Shown here one piece after another: positions 34,742 through 42,888 of a stretch of DNA of 52,349 nucleotides. How positions within the stretch are numbered: the first letter of the stretch is position 1; each line of letters starts with the position of its first letter. Both the position numbers and the translations under genes were made by a program. The notes under the pieces are model-generated. The model was not told where the DNA came from, made no database searches, and saw only the letters and a list, made by a program, of their open reading frames with translations. Source of the DNA: Acetobacteraceae bacterium (GTDB lineage Bacteria > Pseudomonadota > Alphaproteobacteria > Acetobacterales > Acetobacteraceae); the NCBI GenBank assembly GCA_003151425.1, contig PLXO01000303.1:1-52349 (forward strand), given 5' to 3'.

Positions 34742-36831
34742 CCTCTTTCGATGATTTACACCCAGCGCTTCGATACCACGTCGTCAACACGCTCGGCTGG
34801 ACTGACCTTCGCGCCACCCAACGCGACGCGATCCAGCCGGTGTTGGCGGGGGAGGACGTGCTACTTCTCGCGCCTACAGCCGGAGGCAAGACGGAAGCAG
34901 CATTTCTTCCCCTCCTCTCGCGCATAGCGACCGAGGGCTGGCGTGGCCTGTCGGTGCTCTACGTCTGTCCACTCAAAGCTCTGCTCAACAACATCGAGCC
35001 ACGGCTTCAGCGTTACGCTTCTTTCGTCGGTTTCCGGGTCGGCCTCTGGCACGGTGATGTCGGGAATGCGGCGCGCCGCCAAATGCAACGTGATCCCCCT
35101 GAGGTCCTCCTGACGACACCTGAGTCGTTGGAGGCCATGATGATCTCCACCAAAATCGATCACCGCAGTCTTCTCGGTAGCGTCCGAGCGTTGATCGTTG
35201 ACGAACTCCACGCCTTCGCGGGCGACGACAGGGGATGGCATCTCCGTTTCCTCATCTCTCGGCTTGAGCGGCTTGCGGAGCGTCCAATCCAGCGGATCGG
35301 ACTCTCTGCCACCGTGGGCAACCCTGAGGATCTGCTTTGTTGGCTCGCATCGGGGCGCGGAGGTCGCGTGGTTGGGCTCGCCGGGTCGCCTTTGGACGGT
35401 GATGTCACCACGGACTATGTCGGCTCGGTCGCGAATGCCGTGACCGTGCTCTCACGCCTCCACCGCGGCGAGCGGCGGCTGATCTTCGCTGACAGCCGGG
35501 CTCGCGTGGAGGTAATTGCAGGCGGGCTGCGTGCCGCCGGGGTTCGGACGTTCGTCTCGCACGCGTCTCTATCGGTCGACGAGCGTCGCCAGGCAGAGGC
35601 CGCCTTCGCTGCGGAGCCGGATTGCGCCATCGTCGCAACCTCGACCCTCGAGCTCGGTCTCGACGTCGGAGACCTCGATCGAGTGGTGCAGGTTGGTGCG
35701 CCTCCGTCGGTGGCCTCGTTCCTCCAGCGGATGGGAAGAACAGGGCGACGGCCTGGGACCCCGCGCAATTGTCTCTTCCTTGCGACCGACGACGCCGAAC
35801 TCCTGGCCGCGCTTGCAATCACATCGCTGTGGCGCGAGGGGACAATTGAACCAGTCATACCGCCCGCCTTGCCAGCACATATCTTCGCTCAGCAGGTGAT
35901 GGCGCTCGCGCTGCAAGAGGGTGGCATCACTCGACCCGACATAGATATTTGGCTGGGTGATACGGCGGAGTCTGTCCCTGTGGACGTGCGCGACGCGGTG
36001 CTCCGCCACATGCTTGCGGTGGGGGTCCTGGCCGAGGACGCCGGCATCATCGGGCTCGGCGCAACGGGCGAGCGGGAATTCGGACGGCGACACTTCGGCG
36101 ATCTTGTCGCTGCCTTCAGTAGCCCTTTGCTTCTTGCCGTCCACCACGGCCATTCAGAGTTAGGGACTGTCCACCCGGCGAGCCTCGCCCGCCGCCCAGG
36201 AGAATCAGGTCCAGTCGTGCTGCTCGGTGGCCGCAGTTGGAGGGTGATTGACGTCGATTGGCCGCGGCGGCGTGTGTCCGTCGTCCCCGCGGAGGGCGGC
36301 GGCCGGTCTCGGTGGATTGGGGCCGGGCGCATGCTGCCACCCTCGATCTGCCGCGCGGAAGAGCGGATCATCGCCGGAGCGGAACCTGCGTGCCGCCTCT
36401 CTCGTCGCGCCGCCGAGCGGTTGACGGGGATCCGAGACAGATTGGAGTTCATCGATGGTCATTCCCTGCCGCTAGTCTCCGATGGGGTTGGCCGGATCAC
36501 CGTGTGGTTGTTCGCCGGCGGCTTAGTTTCCGCTTCGGTCGCTCGGACGTTGACCGAAGGCGGCGTGCCGACGACAGGTTGGGATGATGTGTCGGTCACG
36601 GCGCGGACCAGCGACTTCGAACCTCTCACCCGCGCACTGGCTAGGGTGGATCCAGCAACCGCGCATCCGGCACTGCCGGAGGATCTGCCGATCGCGCTGA
36701 AGTTCGGTCTATGCCTGCCACCACAAGTGGCCGAGGCTGTCATCATCGCGCGAACATCAAGGCCTGAAGACATAGCTGATGCGACATCGCGGCCTCTGCG
36801 TCGCATCCTGGCGCCCGGACCGAACCTGTGA
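34738..36831 (+). CDS. brxHI: BREX type 2 BrxHI: DEAD-box helicase, Lhr-like
   Basis: The frame starts at GTG 34738 overlapping brxD and encodes 697 residues. Helicase motifs are 'LLLAPTAGGKTEAAFLPLL' (I), 'LLTTPESLEAM' (Ib/Ic), 'LIVDELHAFAGDDRG' (II, DELH), 'IGLSATVGNP' (III), 'IVATSTLELGLDVGDLD' (V) and 'LQRMGRTGRRPG' (VI). This is the Lhr-like superfamily 2 layout. BrxHI is the helicase that defines type 2 BREX together with BrxD. It is the last gene of the operon; a ~200-bp gap without an evident terminator follows. Confidence 0.93.
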   Translation: MTSFDDLHPALRYHVVNTLGWTDLRATQRDAIQPVLAGEDVLLLAPTAGGKTEAAFLPLLSRIATEGWRGLSVLYVCPLKALLNNIEPRLQRYASFVGFRVGLWHGDVGNAARRQMQRDPPEVLLTTPESLEAMMISTKIDHRSLLGSVRALIVDELHAFAGDDRGWHLRFLISRLERLAERPIQRIGLSATVGNPEDLLCWLASGRGGRVVGLAGSPLDGDVTTDYVGSVANAVTVLSRLHRGERRLIFADSRARVEVIAGGLRAAGVRTFVSHASLSVDERRQAEAAFAAEPDCAIVATSTLELGLDVGDLDRVVQVGAPPSVASFLQRMGRTGRRPGTPRNCLFLATDDAELLAALAITSLWREGTIEPVIPPALPAHIFAQQVMALALQEGGITRPDIDIWLGDTAESVPVDVRDAVLRHMLAVGVLAEDAGIIGLGATGEREFGRRHFGDLVAAFSSPLLLAVHHGHSELGTVHPASLARRPGESGPVVLLGGRSWRVIDVDWPRRRVSVVPAEGGGRSRWIGAGRMLPPSICRAEERIIAGAEPACRLSRRAAERLTGIRDRLEFIDGHSLPLVSDGVGRITVWLFAGGLVSASVARTLTEGGVPTTGWDDVSVTARTSDFEPLTRALARVDPATAHPALPEDLPIALKFGLCLPPQVAEAVIIARTSRPEDIADATSRPLRRILAPGPNL

Positions 36832-37030
36832 GCGGGAAGCTGTGCCCTAGAAAAGTGCGGTCTTTACCGGGCGGCCGGAAGCCCTCCCGCCGCTTGCTGG
36901 ACAAACCCAACGTTGAACCCGACCCGGGCCGTTGGCTAACATGCCCTCCGGATGGTCAGGTAGGCCGTTCATCTTGGGGAATATGGGCTAAGGTTAGCTG
37001 ATCTCGTTCAATAGAAGGACAGCGCCGCGA

Positions 37031-37171
37031 ATGAATATTGTTTTTGGATGGAAACTCAACGACCCTTCCCACCCGCGAGCGGCAAACGGGGCGAGCACCG
37101 CCATTGGCGTACCTCTCGTGGGCCCAAACGGCTTCCACCTGGACCTCACAATCCCGAGTAATGAGAAATGA
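37031..37171 (+). pseudogene. Short ORF, probable N-terminal stub of a larger protein (46 aa)
   Basis: ATG 37031, with AGAAGGA ten bases upstream, opens 46 codons beginning MNIVFGWKLNDPSHPRAANG and ending LTIPSNEK. The start resembles the N-terminus of a larger alphaproteobacterial family that I recall as a nuclease-like protein (PD-(D/E)XK type), whose members continue for several hundred residues after 'VGPxGFL'. Here the similarity ends at about residue 36 and a stop follows. I treat it as a truncated gene, but a functional small protein is possible. Confidence 0.35.
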
Positions 37172-37180
37172 CTTGAATGG

Positions 37181-37741
37181 ATGACTACCCAAATGAAAAA
37201 AACATCTTTGACCCATCCATTGGAGATCGCGGCGATATCCGCAGGGCCCACCTTCGGACGGGTGGGCATCACTTTCTGCCCTGGGAAATATGACTGCCAA
37301 GCCGTGAGCGGGCATTGGGATCGCGATCTTTCTCTCGATCTCGATGCCATTCGCGATTGGGGAGCATCCGCCGTCGTTACTCTTGTGGAGCCGAAGGAAT
37401 TAGCTCTCCTTCGGGTGGAACGGCTTGGGCGGGAGGTGCTTCGCAGACGGATGTTGTGGTTCCACCTACCGATCGTCGATGTGTCAACGCCGGACGAAGA
37501 ATTCGAACGGCGCTGGGAAGTTGCTGGTGATGAACTTCGCAGGCTGCTGCGCAGGGGATGCGATGTCCTGGTTCATTGCCGCGGCGGGCTCGGACGAGCC
37601 GGTACGATCGGCGCTCGGCTCCTGATCGAACTCGGCATGGAGCCAGCGACCGCGATGAGCGTGGTGCGCGCCGTCCGCCCCGGTGCAATCGAGACGCGCG
37701 AGCAAGAAAAATACGTCCTGGGTATCGGCGTGAGAATGTAG
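37181..37741 (+). CDS. CDKN3-like dual-specificity/tyrosine phosphatase
   Basis: The 186-residue protein starts at ATG 37181; ATG 37193 is an alternative. It has the cysteine phosphatase P-loop 'VLVHCRGGLGRAGTIGARLL' (C-x5-R), with Cys at about residue 130 and Arg at about 136. Upstream is 'FHLPIVDVSTPDEEF', whose Asp lies where the general acid is expected, and the C-terminal 'VRAVRPGAIETREQEKYV' is typical of the CDKN3/atypical dual-specificity phosphatase family. It would remove phosphate from a protein or small-molecule substrate. It is followed 18 bp later by the macro-like gene. It may counter the PglW kinase or act on ADP-ribose-related phosphates; both are inference. Confidence 0.85.
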   Translation: MTTQMKKTSLTHPLEIAAISAGPTFGRVGITFCPGKYDCQAVSGHWDRDLSLDLDAIRDWGASAVVTLVEPKELALLRVERLGREVLRRRMLWFHLPIVDVSTPDEEFERRWEVAGDELRRLLRRGCDVLVHCRGGLGRAGTIGARLLIELGMEPATAMSVVRAVRPGAIETREQEKYVLGIGVRM

Positions 37742-37759
37742 CGACATTCGGAGAAGATC

Positions 37760-38892
37760 ATGGATTGGTTCGAAAAGCTCACGGGGTTTCGGGAAACCGG
37801 CTACGAAGATACACGTGCCCGGCTCACGGTCGAGGGCGGAAGACTGCGCTCTCGGATCAATGGCGCGAGTTATAGGATCGGCGAGCTTGAATTGGTTTCA
37901 CTTCATGCTCTCCGCGAAAGGGCAAAATCCGCAGGCAACCTGCCTGGCCGGCTTAAGACGAGTGTGGTGACAGGCGATGTACGACACATGCATCGGTCTC
38001 CCGCAAATTCCGGCGCGCTGTTCCAGGTCGCCTCACAGTTCAATCCTTGCCTATCCGGTTGACACAGACGACCACTATTGGTGGTGGACTGCCACCCATC
38101 TCTAGAGATTCCTCACACCAGATGTTGCGGCTGTGTGCGACAACCGGATAGGCAAGGTTCAATCTTCTGGAGATGGTTTCGCCCGATGTGACTCCTGAAC
38201 ACGGCGTGACCCGCTATCAAAGCGATCCCACTCAGGGTCCGGCCTGTGCCATCGCGGCCGGCGCGGCAACCATTTACCGCAATTACTTTGCTCCCATCGA
38301 CGGCAGCCAGGGCCAAACCGCGACACGGCAGCTCGATGGGCTTGCCGACCTCGGCGCAGCTTTGAACAGTGCCCTGAATCTCCCCGTCGGCAATCTATGG
38401 AGGATGCAGAACGGCTACGCGCTGGGTACCCAAACCGGACTCAATGCCATCGCTCAACATCTCGGAACGCTGGCGACAGACCAGATCGATGTCCTGCGCG
38501 AAAAACTTCGCATCGGAATACATCGTGATGTCGAAGTCACCGAAGCAGTGGGGCCGGATCGACCGCTAGTCTCTCAGTCATTCTGCTCAGCGCTCCCCGT
38601 CGCCTACAGCCGCGTGCCGGCTATTCATTGGGAGCCGTTCGCTTTGCTTGTCCTGGAGGCGGCATACGAGGCTACGATGTGGGCTACCGTGTTAAATGCG
38701 CAACGTGGCACATCAAATGTCGTTTTCCTGACACTTCTCGGCGGAGGTGCTTTTGGTAATCAACCCAGTTGGATCGACGCCGCCATGCGACGGGCTCTAG
38801 AATTGATGATCCAATTCGATCTCGACGTAAGGCTCGTGAGTTACGGGACTCCATCAAAGGAAATACTCGCGGTCGTCGAGGAATTCCAGTGA
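37760..38892 (+). pseudogene. Macro-domain-like protein gene interrupted by a miniature element
   Basis: The 5' part (37760-38045) encodes MDWFEKLTGFRETGYEDTRA up to 'GALFQVASQFN'. The 3' part resumes at 38165 and runs to 38892, with 'MVSPDVTPEHGVTRYQSDPT', 'QGPACAIAAGAATIYRNYF' and the closing 'VVFLTLLGGGAFGNQ'. Removing the 111-bp element and one copy of its 8-bp target duplication rejoins the frames exactly as Gln-Phe-Asn-Leu-Leu-Glu-Met. The intact protein would have about 337 residues. The 'TLLGGGAFGN' strand-loop resembles the last ligand-binding loop of macro/PARG-type ADP-ribose-binding domains. I recall the family as an uncharacterised partner of CDKN3-like phosphatases. With the insertion, translation ends early in the element. 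Confidence 0.8.
38046..38156. mobile_element. 111-bp miniature inverted-repeat element (MITE)
   Basis: The ends are perfect 16-bp inverted repeats: CTTGCCTATCCGGTTG at 38046-38061 and its complement at 38141-38156. The interior has weaker symmetry and no coding capacity. Flanking it is an 8-bp direct repeat GTTCAATC at 38038-38045 and 38157-38164, the target-site duplication. Eight-base duplications fit families such as IS256, IS66, IS1595 or IS6; I cannot decide which. The element was presumably moved in trans by a full-length relative elsewhere in the genome. Confidence 0.88.
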
Positions 38893-39810
38893 TCTCGATC
38901 GGCATGACACGGTTATACGATCGAACAAGGTGTCGGCATCGATGGCGTTGACCACGAAAGCGCTGGGCGAGCGTTTCTGGCGATCATGCCAGGCGATGGT
39001 CGAGCGACCGCGCAGGCTGCCTTCGGTGGTGATCTCGATGTGGCAGTTGCGGCCCTCGAACAGCTCTGGCCAGAGCAGCCAGCCGATCACACAGGGATCG
39101 TGCATGGGATGGGCCGTGGTCCCAAGCCCGCCCGGTCGCGATCGCGTCAGCATGGCGTGCGTTACGCTGCCGGCGCGATTGTCCAGCCCCCGCAGGCGCC
39201 GCAGATGCTCCGGCGAGGCCAGCGCCTGGTGCGTGGCGTGCAGGCCGAACAGGGTGGTGGGGATGCCGGCTTCCAGCACAACCCGGGCCGCATGCGGATC
39301 GACGTAGAAATTGAACTCGGCCGCCGGCGTCATGTTGCCGAGACCCAAGGCGCCACCCATCACGACGATCCTGGCAATCGCGGGTACGATATCCGGCGCC
39401 AGGCGCAGCGCCATGGCAACGTTGCTCAGTGGGCCGAGGGCCGCCAGGGTGACGGAGTCCGGCTCTGCCGCGCGCAGCAGGCGGATGATGGCGGCGACGG
39501 CGTGGCCGGGTTCGGCCGAGGACTGCGGCGCCGGCAGGTCGGCGCCGGCCAGGCCATCAGGCCCGCAAAGGAACTTCGCGGTTTCCAGCGCCAGCATCAT
39601 CGGGGCGGCCATGCCGGCAAGCATGGGCACGTCCGATCGCCCCGCGAGATCGCGGATCCGCAGCGCGTTCGCAGTGGTCAGCGCTACGGGCACATTGCCG
39701 GCGACCGTGATGATGGCACGGATATCAAGCCGGCTCCGCGCGGCGAACGCCAACAGCAGAGCGACCGCATCGTCCTGGCCGGGATCGGCATCGATGATGA
39801 TCGATTGAAC
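38854..39810 (-). pseudogene. Inosine-uridine nucleoside hydrolase family gene lacking a normal start codon
   Basis: The catalytic N-terminus 'IIIDADPGQDDAVALLLAF' is encoded at 39745-39801. Between it and the upstream in-frame TGA there is no ATG, GTG or TTG. The first TTG (39753) falls after the DxDPGxDD metal-binding motif. The body is well preserved: 'TVAGNVPVALTTANALRI', 'LAALGPLSNVAMAL', 'VVMGGALGLGNMTPAAEFNF' and 'THAMLTRSRPGGLGTTAHPM'. The C-terminus runs into sequence antisense to the macro-like gene. Intact relatives split ribonucleosides into base and ribose using calcium. Start loss would silence it unless a rare start (ATC/ATT) is used. Confidence 0.7.
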
Positions 39811-39932
39811 CGACTCGACACGGCAACTCGGGCGCGAGTCGCCAGCCTCACCTTCTGAATGCCACGACCTCAGTCAAGTTTCGTTCACTCTCGTGCTGTG
39901 AGTTACATGTTTTCGTTACCTAGAGTACCTCC

Positions 39933-40319
39933 ATGCGCTTCCTCTTTCCCCTGCTTCCAGCCGAGTTCGAAATACCAGACGAGTGGTGGATCGAGGCCGG
40001 CATGGCGGGCTTCACGCCGTCGGCTCCGGCGTACCTCTCGACCGCGACGACAACGCACACGATCCCGCTACGACAGATCGAGCCGCCCGCTCGGCATCCC
40101 GAACACCCGCTGAGCTGGCGCGGCTTTGACCGAGCGCGGCTGATTTCTCTGCTCACTGGCATCCCCACAGGAGCTGAGATCGAGCCGGTCCCCGTAGTTG
40201 AACTTCCCGCGGCTGAGTTTCCACCATCCCCGTTCCGCTACCGGGTGCGCGATGGGTATCACCGCTTCTATGCGTCCGTCGCGGCTGGCTTCGAGTGCTT
40301 GCCCGTGGTGATGCCATGA
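39933..40319 (+). CDS. Small ParB-like protein (128 aa)
   Basis: The protein begins MRFLFPLLPAEFEIPDEWW and ends with 'YRVRDGYHRFYASVAAGFECLPVVMP'. The 'DGYHRFYASVAAG' segment matches the GxHRxxA motif of ParB/Srx-type nucleotide-binding domains, preceded by 'IEPVPVVEL', a strand with the usual '(I/V)xPV' pattern. No helix-turn-helix follows, so it is not a chromosome partition protein. Related small ParB-like proteins are of unknown role, sometimes next to mobile or defence genes. It overlaps the start of the decayed integrase. No clear ribosome site is seen. Confidence 0.55.
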   Translation: MRFLFPLLPAEFEIPDEWWIEAGMAGFTPSAPAYLSTATTTHTIPLRQIEPPARHPEHPLSWRGFDRARLISLLTGIPTGAEIEPVPVVELPAAEFPPSPFRYRVRDGYHRFYASVAAGFECLPVVMP

Positions 40320-40743
40320 CCCAGTTCGCGCCGATCGCCACAATTGCGCGCCTACCCGCATTGATCGTTGTCGCCGGCAAGCACGCCGCTCTCCGCTTCT
40401 GGAATTCTTCGCGGCGAACATCCGCAGCCGGCACACGCGGCGGGCCTCCCGCTGCGGTGTGGCGGAGTTTGTGGCTTGGTGCGACCTGAGCGTGTCGTCG
40501 GTCGCCGCCGTGCAGCCGCTTCACGTCGCCGCGTGGATCGAGCAGCAGACGCGCGAGCACGCGGCACCGACTGCCAAGGCGCCGCTGGCCGCGCTGCGCC
40601 ACCTGTTCGACTAGCTGGTGATGGGCCAGGCGGTGCCGGTGGACCCGGCTGGTTCGGTGAGCGGCCCCTTGTACGCGGTGAAGACCGACAAAACGCCGGT
40701 GCTGGCACCGGAGGAAGTAGGCAGCGACCGCAAGCATCTGTAG
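40316..40743 (+). pseudogene. Tyrosine recombinase (phage integrase family) N-terminal remnant
   Basis: The frame from about 40393 reads 'FFAANIRSRHTRRASR', 'GVAEFVAWCDLSVSSVAAVQ', 'PLHVAAWIEQQTREHAAPTA' and 'APLAALRHLFD'. It then hits TAG at 40612-40614 where relatives have Trp, and continues 'LVMGQAVPVDPAGSVSGPLY' to a second stop. This is the core-binding domain of XerC/D-like integrases. A frame change near 40397 and loss of the whole catalytic domain (no R-H-R-Y) make it non-functional. It may be the relic of the enzyme that inserted part of this island. Confidence 0.7.
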
Positions 40744-40768
40744 TCTGCCCTACCGCGAGGAACGAATC

Positions 40769-41482
40769 ATGAGCTTCCTGGACAAGGAAGGGCACAGCCT
40801 GCTTGGCGTTGGCGTCTACACGGTGCCACAGGCCGCGCGGCTGGTGCGGTTGCCAGTCGCGTCTGTTGAGCTGGTAGTCGGGCCTGACCCTACAGATCAG
40901 ACTCCTCCGCGTCTGTTCCCCATCGCGGTGGCAGAGCTTGACCTCGGGTTCGGCGAAAAGATCATCACCTTCCGAGGACTGATGGAGCTCTGGGTCGCGG
41001 CACAGTTGCGGGACGCAGGCATTTCCTGGCCGATCATCCGGTTCGCGGGATACCAGGCCAGTAGGGTGCTGAGGCGGCGTCACCCGTTAACGTTTGGCAA
41101 CTTCCGCACAGACGGACGCACTGTGTTCTTAAGCCTCCGCCAGGCCAAACGCTTGCCGAAAACCGCTATCGACCTGCTCGATAGGCAGCAAGTTTTTGAG
41201 GATGTGATTGAGCAGTCTCTGCGCCCCGCTATCATCGTTCGGGACCGTGAAGGGCGGATACAGAGATGGTTTCCTCTCGGATCGAAGCGTCAAGTTGTAT
41301 TGGATCCAGAACGGCGGTTTGGTGAACCGATTGATCCGGTAACCGGCGTTCCAACTGCGTCTCTATCAGAGGCCTTTCGTGCTGAACACGGAAATGCAGC
41401 GGCGGCGGCGCGTTGGTTCGGAGCGACCATCAAGGCCGTTCGGGACGCGGTTCTATTTGAGAGATGGCTGAACAAAGCTTAG
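40769..41482 (+). CDS. VapB45-like antitoxin (DUF433-containing)
   Basis: The 237-residue protein has an N-terminal region resembling MerR-like DNA binding (GVGVYTVPQAARLVRLP) and a C-terminal DUF433-type domain. The latter reads 'RQVVLDPERRFGEPIDPVTG' and 'VPTASLSEAFRAEHGNAAAA', followed by 'ARWFGATIKAVRDAVLFE'. This two-domain plan and length match VapB45 antitoxins. It ends inside the next gene (19-bp overlap), which encodes a matching PIN-like partner, so the two would be co-translated. It should repress its own promoter and neutralise the toxin. Confidence 0.7.
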   Translation: MSFLDKEGHSLLGVGVYTVPQAARLVRLPVASVELVVGPDPTDQTPPRLFPIAVAELDLGFGEKIITFRGLMELWVAAQLRDAGISWPIIRFAGYQASRVLRRRHPLTFGNFRTDGRTVFLSLRQAKRLPKTAIDLLDRQQVFEDVIEQSLRPAIIVRDREGRIQRWFPLGSKRQVVLDPERRFGEPIDPVTGVPTASLSEAFRAEHGNAAAAARWFGATIKAVRDAVLFERWLNKA

Positions 41483-42015
41483 TTATCGTCTTCGATCAGA
41501 GCATATCGCCCCGCATCTGCCGGGCGCTTGAAGGATTTTGCCTCGACGACCAGTCGATGTCATTCCAAGTGATGACTAGCGGGACGAAGGATAGCGACTG
41601 GCTGGAGGGTGAGTTCCCCTCAGAACCTCCGCACGTCGTCATAGCGAAGGACAGCGTTTTGCGCCCACACGGGCAAACTCTTGCCTGGCTGAGAGGCGGC
41701 TTGACCGTGGTCATCGTTGACGGTCGGCTCGGGAACGTCACGCTTGAACACCTTGCATCGATACTGATCCGCTGGTGGCCCGCAATCCGCGCGACGATCA
41801 AGGCCAATCCGCGGCAGTCCGCGTTTGTAGTTCCCGCTAGGTTTGCCAAGCGAGACCGGTTGCCGAAATGGGTACGAAAGCCTCGAAGAACGCGGAACGT
41901 GACCAAACCGACTGCCTCCAAGAAGCGAAAGGCGTCCGACCCTCAACGCCTCGACAATAGGCAGCTCACGCTCAAACTGGATCGGTCAAGCGACGACCCG
42001 AGAAGGCGCCGCTGA
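41464..42015 (+). CDS. VapC45-like PIN-fold toxin
   Basis: The 183-residue protein begins 'LVIVFDQSISPRICRALEGF', where the Asp in FDQ...SP fits the first acidic residue of VapC45/DUF5615-type PIN domains. It continues 'DSDWLEGEFPSEPPHVVIAKD' with further acidic residues in the active-site region. The last 45 residues are strongly basic (RKPRRTRNVTKPTASKKRK), unlike typical short PIN toxins and possibly RNA-binding. It overlaps the antitoxin gene by 19 bp. Relatives are thought to be RNases. The pair lies between decayed genes and adds to the toxin-antitoxin load of the island. Confidence 0.65.
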   Translation: MAEQSLVIVFDQSISPRICRALEGFCLDDQSMSFQVMTSGTKDSDWLEGEFPSEPPHVVIAKDSVLRPHGQTLAWLRGGLTVVIVDGRLGNVTLEHLASILIRWWPAIRATIKANPRQSAFVVPARFAKRDRLPKWVRKPRRTRNVTKPTASKKRKASDPQRLDNRQLTLKLDRSSDDPRRRR

Positions 42016-42109
42016 TCCGGGACCGCGGCGGCGACAACGCAGCCGACAAGCTGGCGCTGGCGGCCGACATGGTCAGGCAATCCCATCACATGCGCGAGGC
42101 GGTCGGCAC

Positions 42110-42308
42110 TCACCCCGCCGCCCCCACAATCCGCTCCACCCGTAGCTCCCCTCCGCACCCCACCGTTGCGCGCCCTCCGGCACGTCCGGCCGGAACCGCT
42201 CATAGAGCCGGAACCCGACGCAGTTCAGTTCCTCGGGCGGGAGTAATGCCGCAAGCGCCTCTATAGTGCACCGGACCTCGGCCAGTCGGTCCCGGAACGC
42301 CCGCGAGA
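42110..42308 (-). pseudogene. C-terminal half of a disrupted hypothetical gene
   Basis: The frame reads 'AFRDRLAEVRCTIEALAALL', 'PPEELNCVGFRLYERFRPDV' and 'PEGAQRWGAEG'. A one-base deletion in a GGGG run then shifts to 'ELRVERIVGAAG', ending at TGA 42110-42112. This matches the C-terminus of an uncharacterised alphaproteobacterial family whose N-terminus is found at 42889-43156. About 580 bp containing an HExxH protein gene separate the two halves. Confidence 0.5.
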
Positions 42309-42881
42309 TCAGATGTAACGCACGACCTCGGCGTCTGCCTCGGTGATTGCGCGAACATCTTCGAGCGTCGGAAAGGGACTGTGTACTCCGTTCTGCCATC
42401 CGCGTTTGACCATCGTGGCTTCCCGCTGCTTGTCTAATTTCAGGCGTGGCCAGAGGGCGGTATGAAGCCAAGCCCAAACAAGAGATCGCGTGGGGAACAA
42501 GCGCCCTTCTTCCTCCCAAAACTCGGGTGGGTGCGGGACGATCCTACCGTCAATTTCACGCGGTGGGACTCTTATGTGAAGCACCTCGTGGCCAAGAATG
42601 AACTCGATCACTTCGCGTGGTGTGTCACTGCGGTTTAGGATTTCATGGATGCGGATTCCTGCCGTCCGATCACCGACCCTGACGCTTGCGAGTGATTCCG
42701 TTCGTGAGAGCGGCGCCTGCATAAACGATACCGAAACCATCACTTCTATGCCTGGAAAATGCCGCGACACGACCAGACGTAAGAGCGCAGGCAAGTCAAA
42801 ATGTACGAACGGAAGCATGGGTGACGTGGAAGGCCGCCGCAACCCTGGACGACGTGCTGACTTCGACGCTACCGGGACCAC
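42309..42881 (-). CDS. HExxH-motif protein, SprT/zinc-peptidase-like
   Basis: The product is up to 190 residues from GTG 42881 (GGAG six bases upstream), or 169 residues from ATG 42818 (MLPFVHFDLPALLRL). The key segment is 'VIEFILGHEVLHIRVPP', a HExxH zinc-binding motif in a helix preceded by a strand 'IRIHEILNRSDTPREV'. A third ligand is not obvious. The layout recalls small SprT- or M48-like minigluzincins. No signal peptide is present. It lies exactly between the two halves of a disrupted gene, sharing its 3' boundary with the second half. Function unknown. Confidence 0.55.
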   Translation of the reverse strand: MVPVASKSARRPGLRRPSTSPMLPFVHFDLPALLRLVVSRHFPGIEVMVSVSFMQAPLSRTESLASVRVGDRTAGIRIHEILNRSDTPREVIEFILGHEVLHIRVPPREIDGRIVPHPPEFWEEEGRLFPTRSLVWAWLHTALWPRLKLDKQREATMVKRGWQNGVHSPFPTLEDVRAITEADAEVVRYI

Positions 42882-42888
42882 GAGCGCT

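Noticed and set aside
36840-36900. Rho-independent terminator after brxHI
   Set aside because: GC-rich partial inverted repeats occur, but there is no T-tract and the pairing is imperfect.
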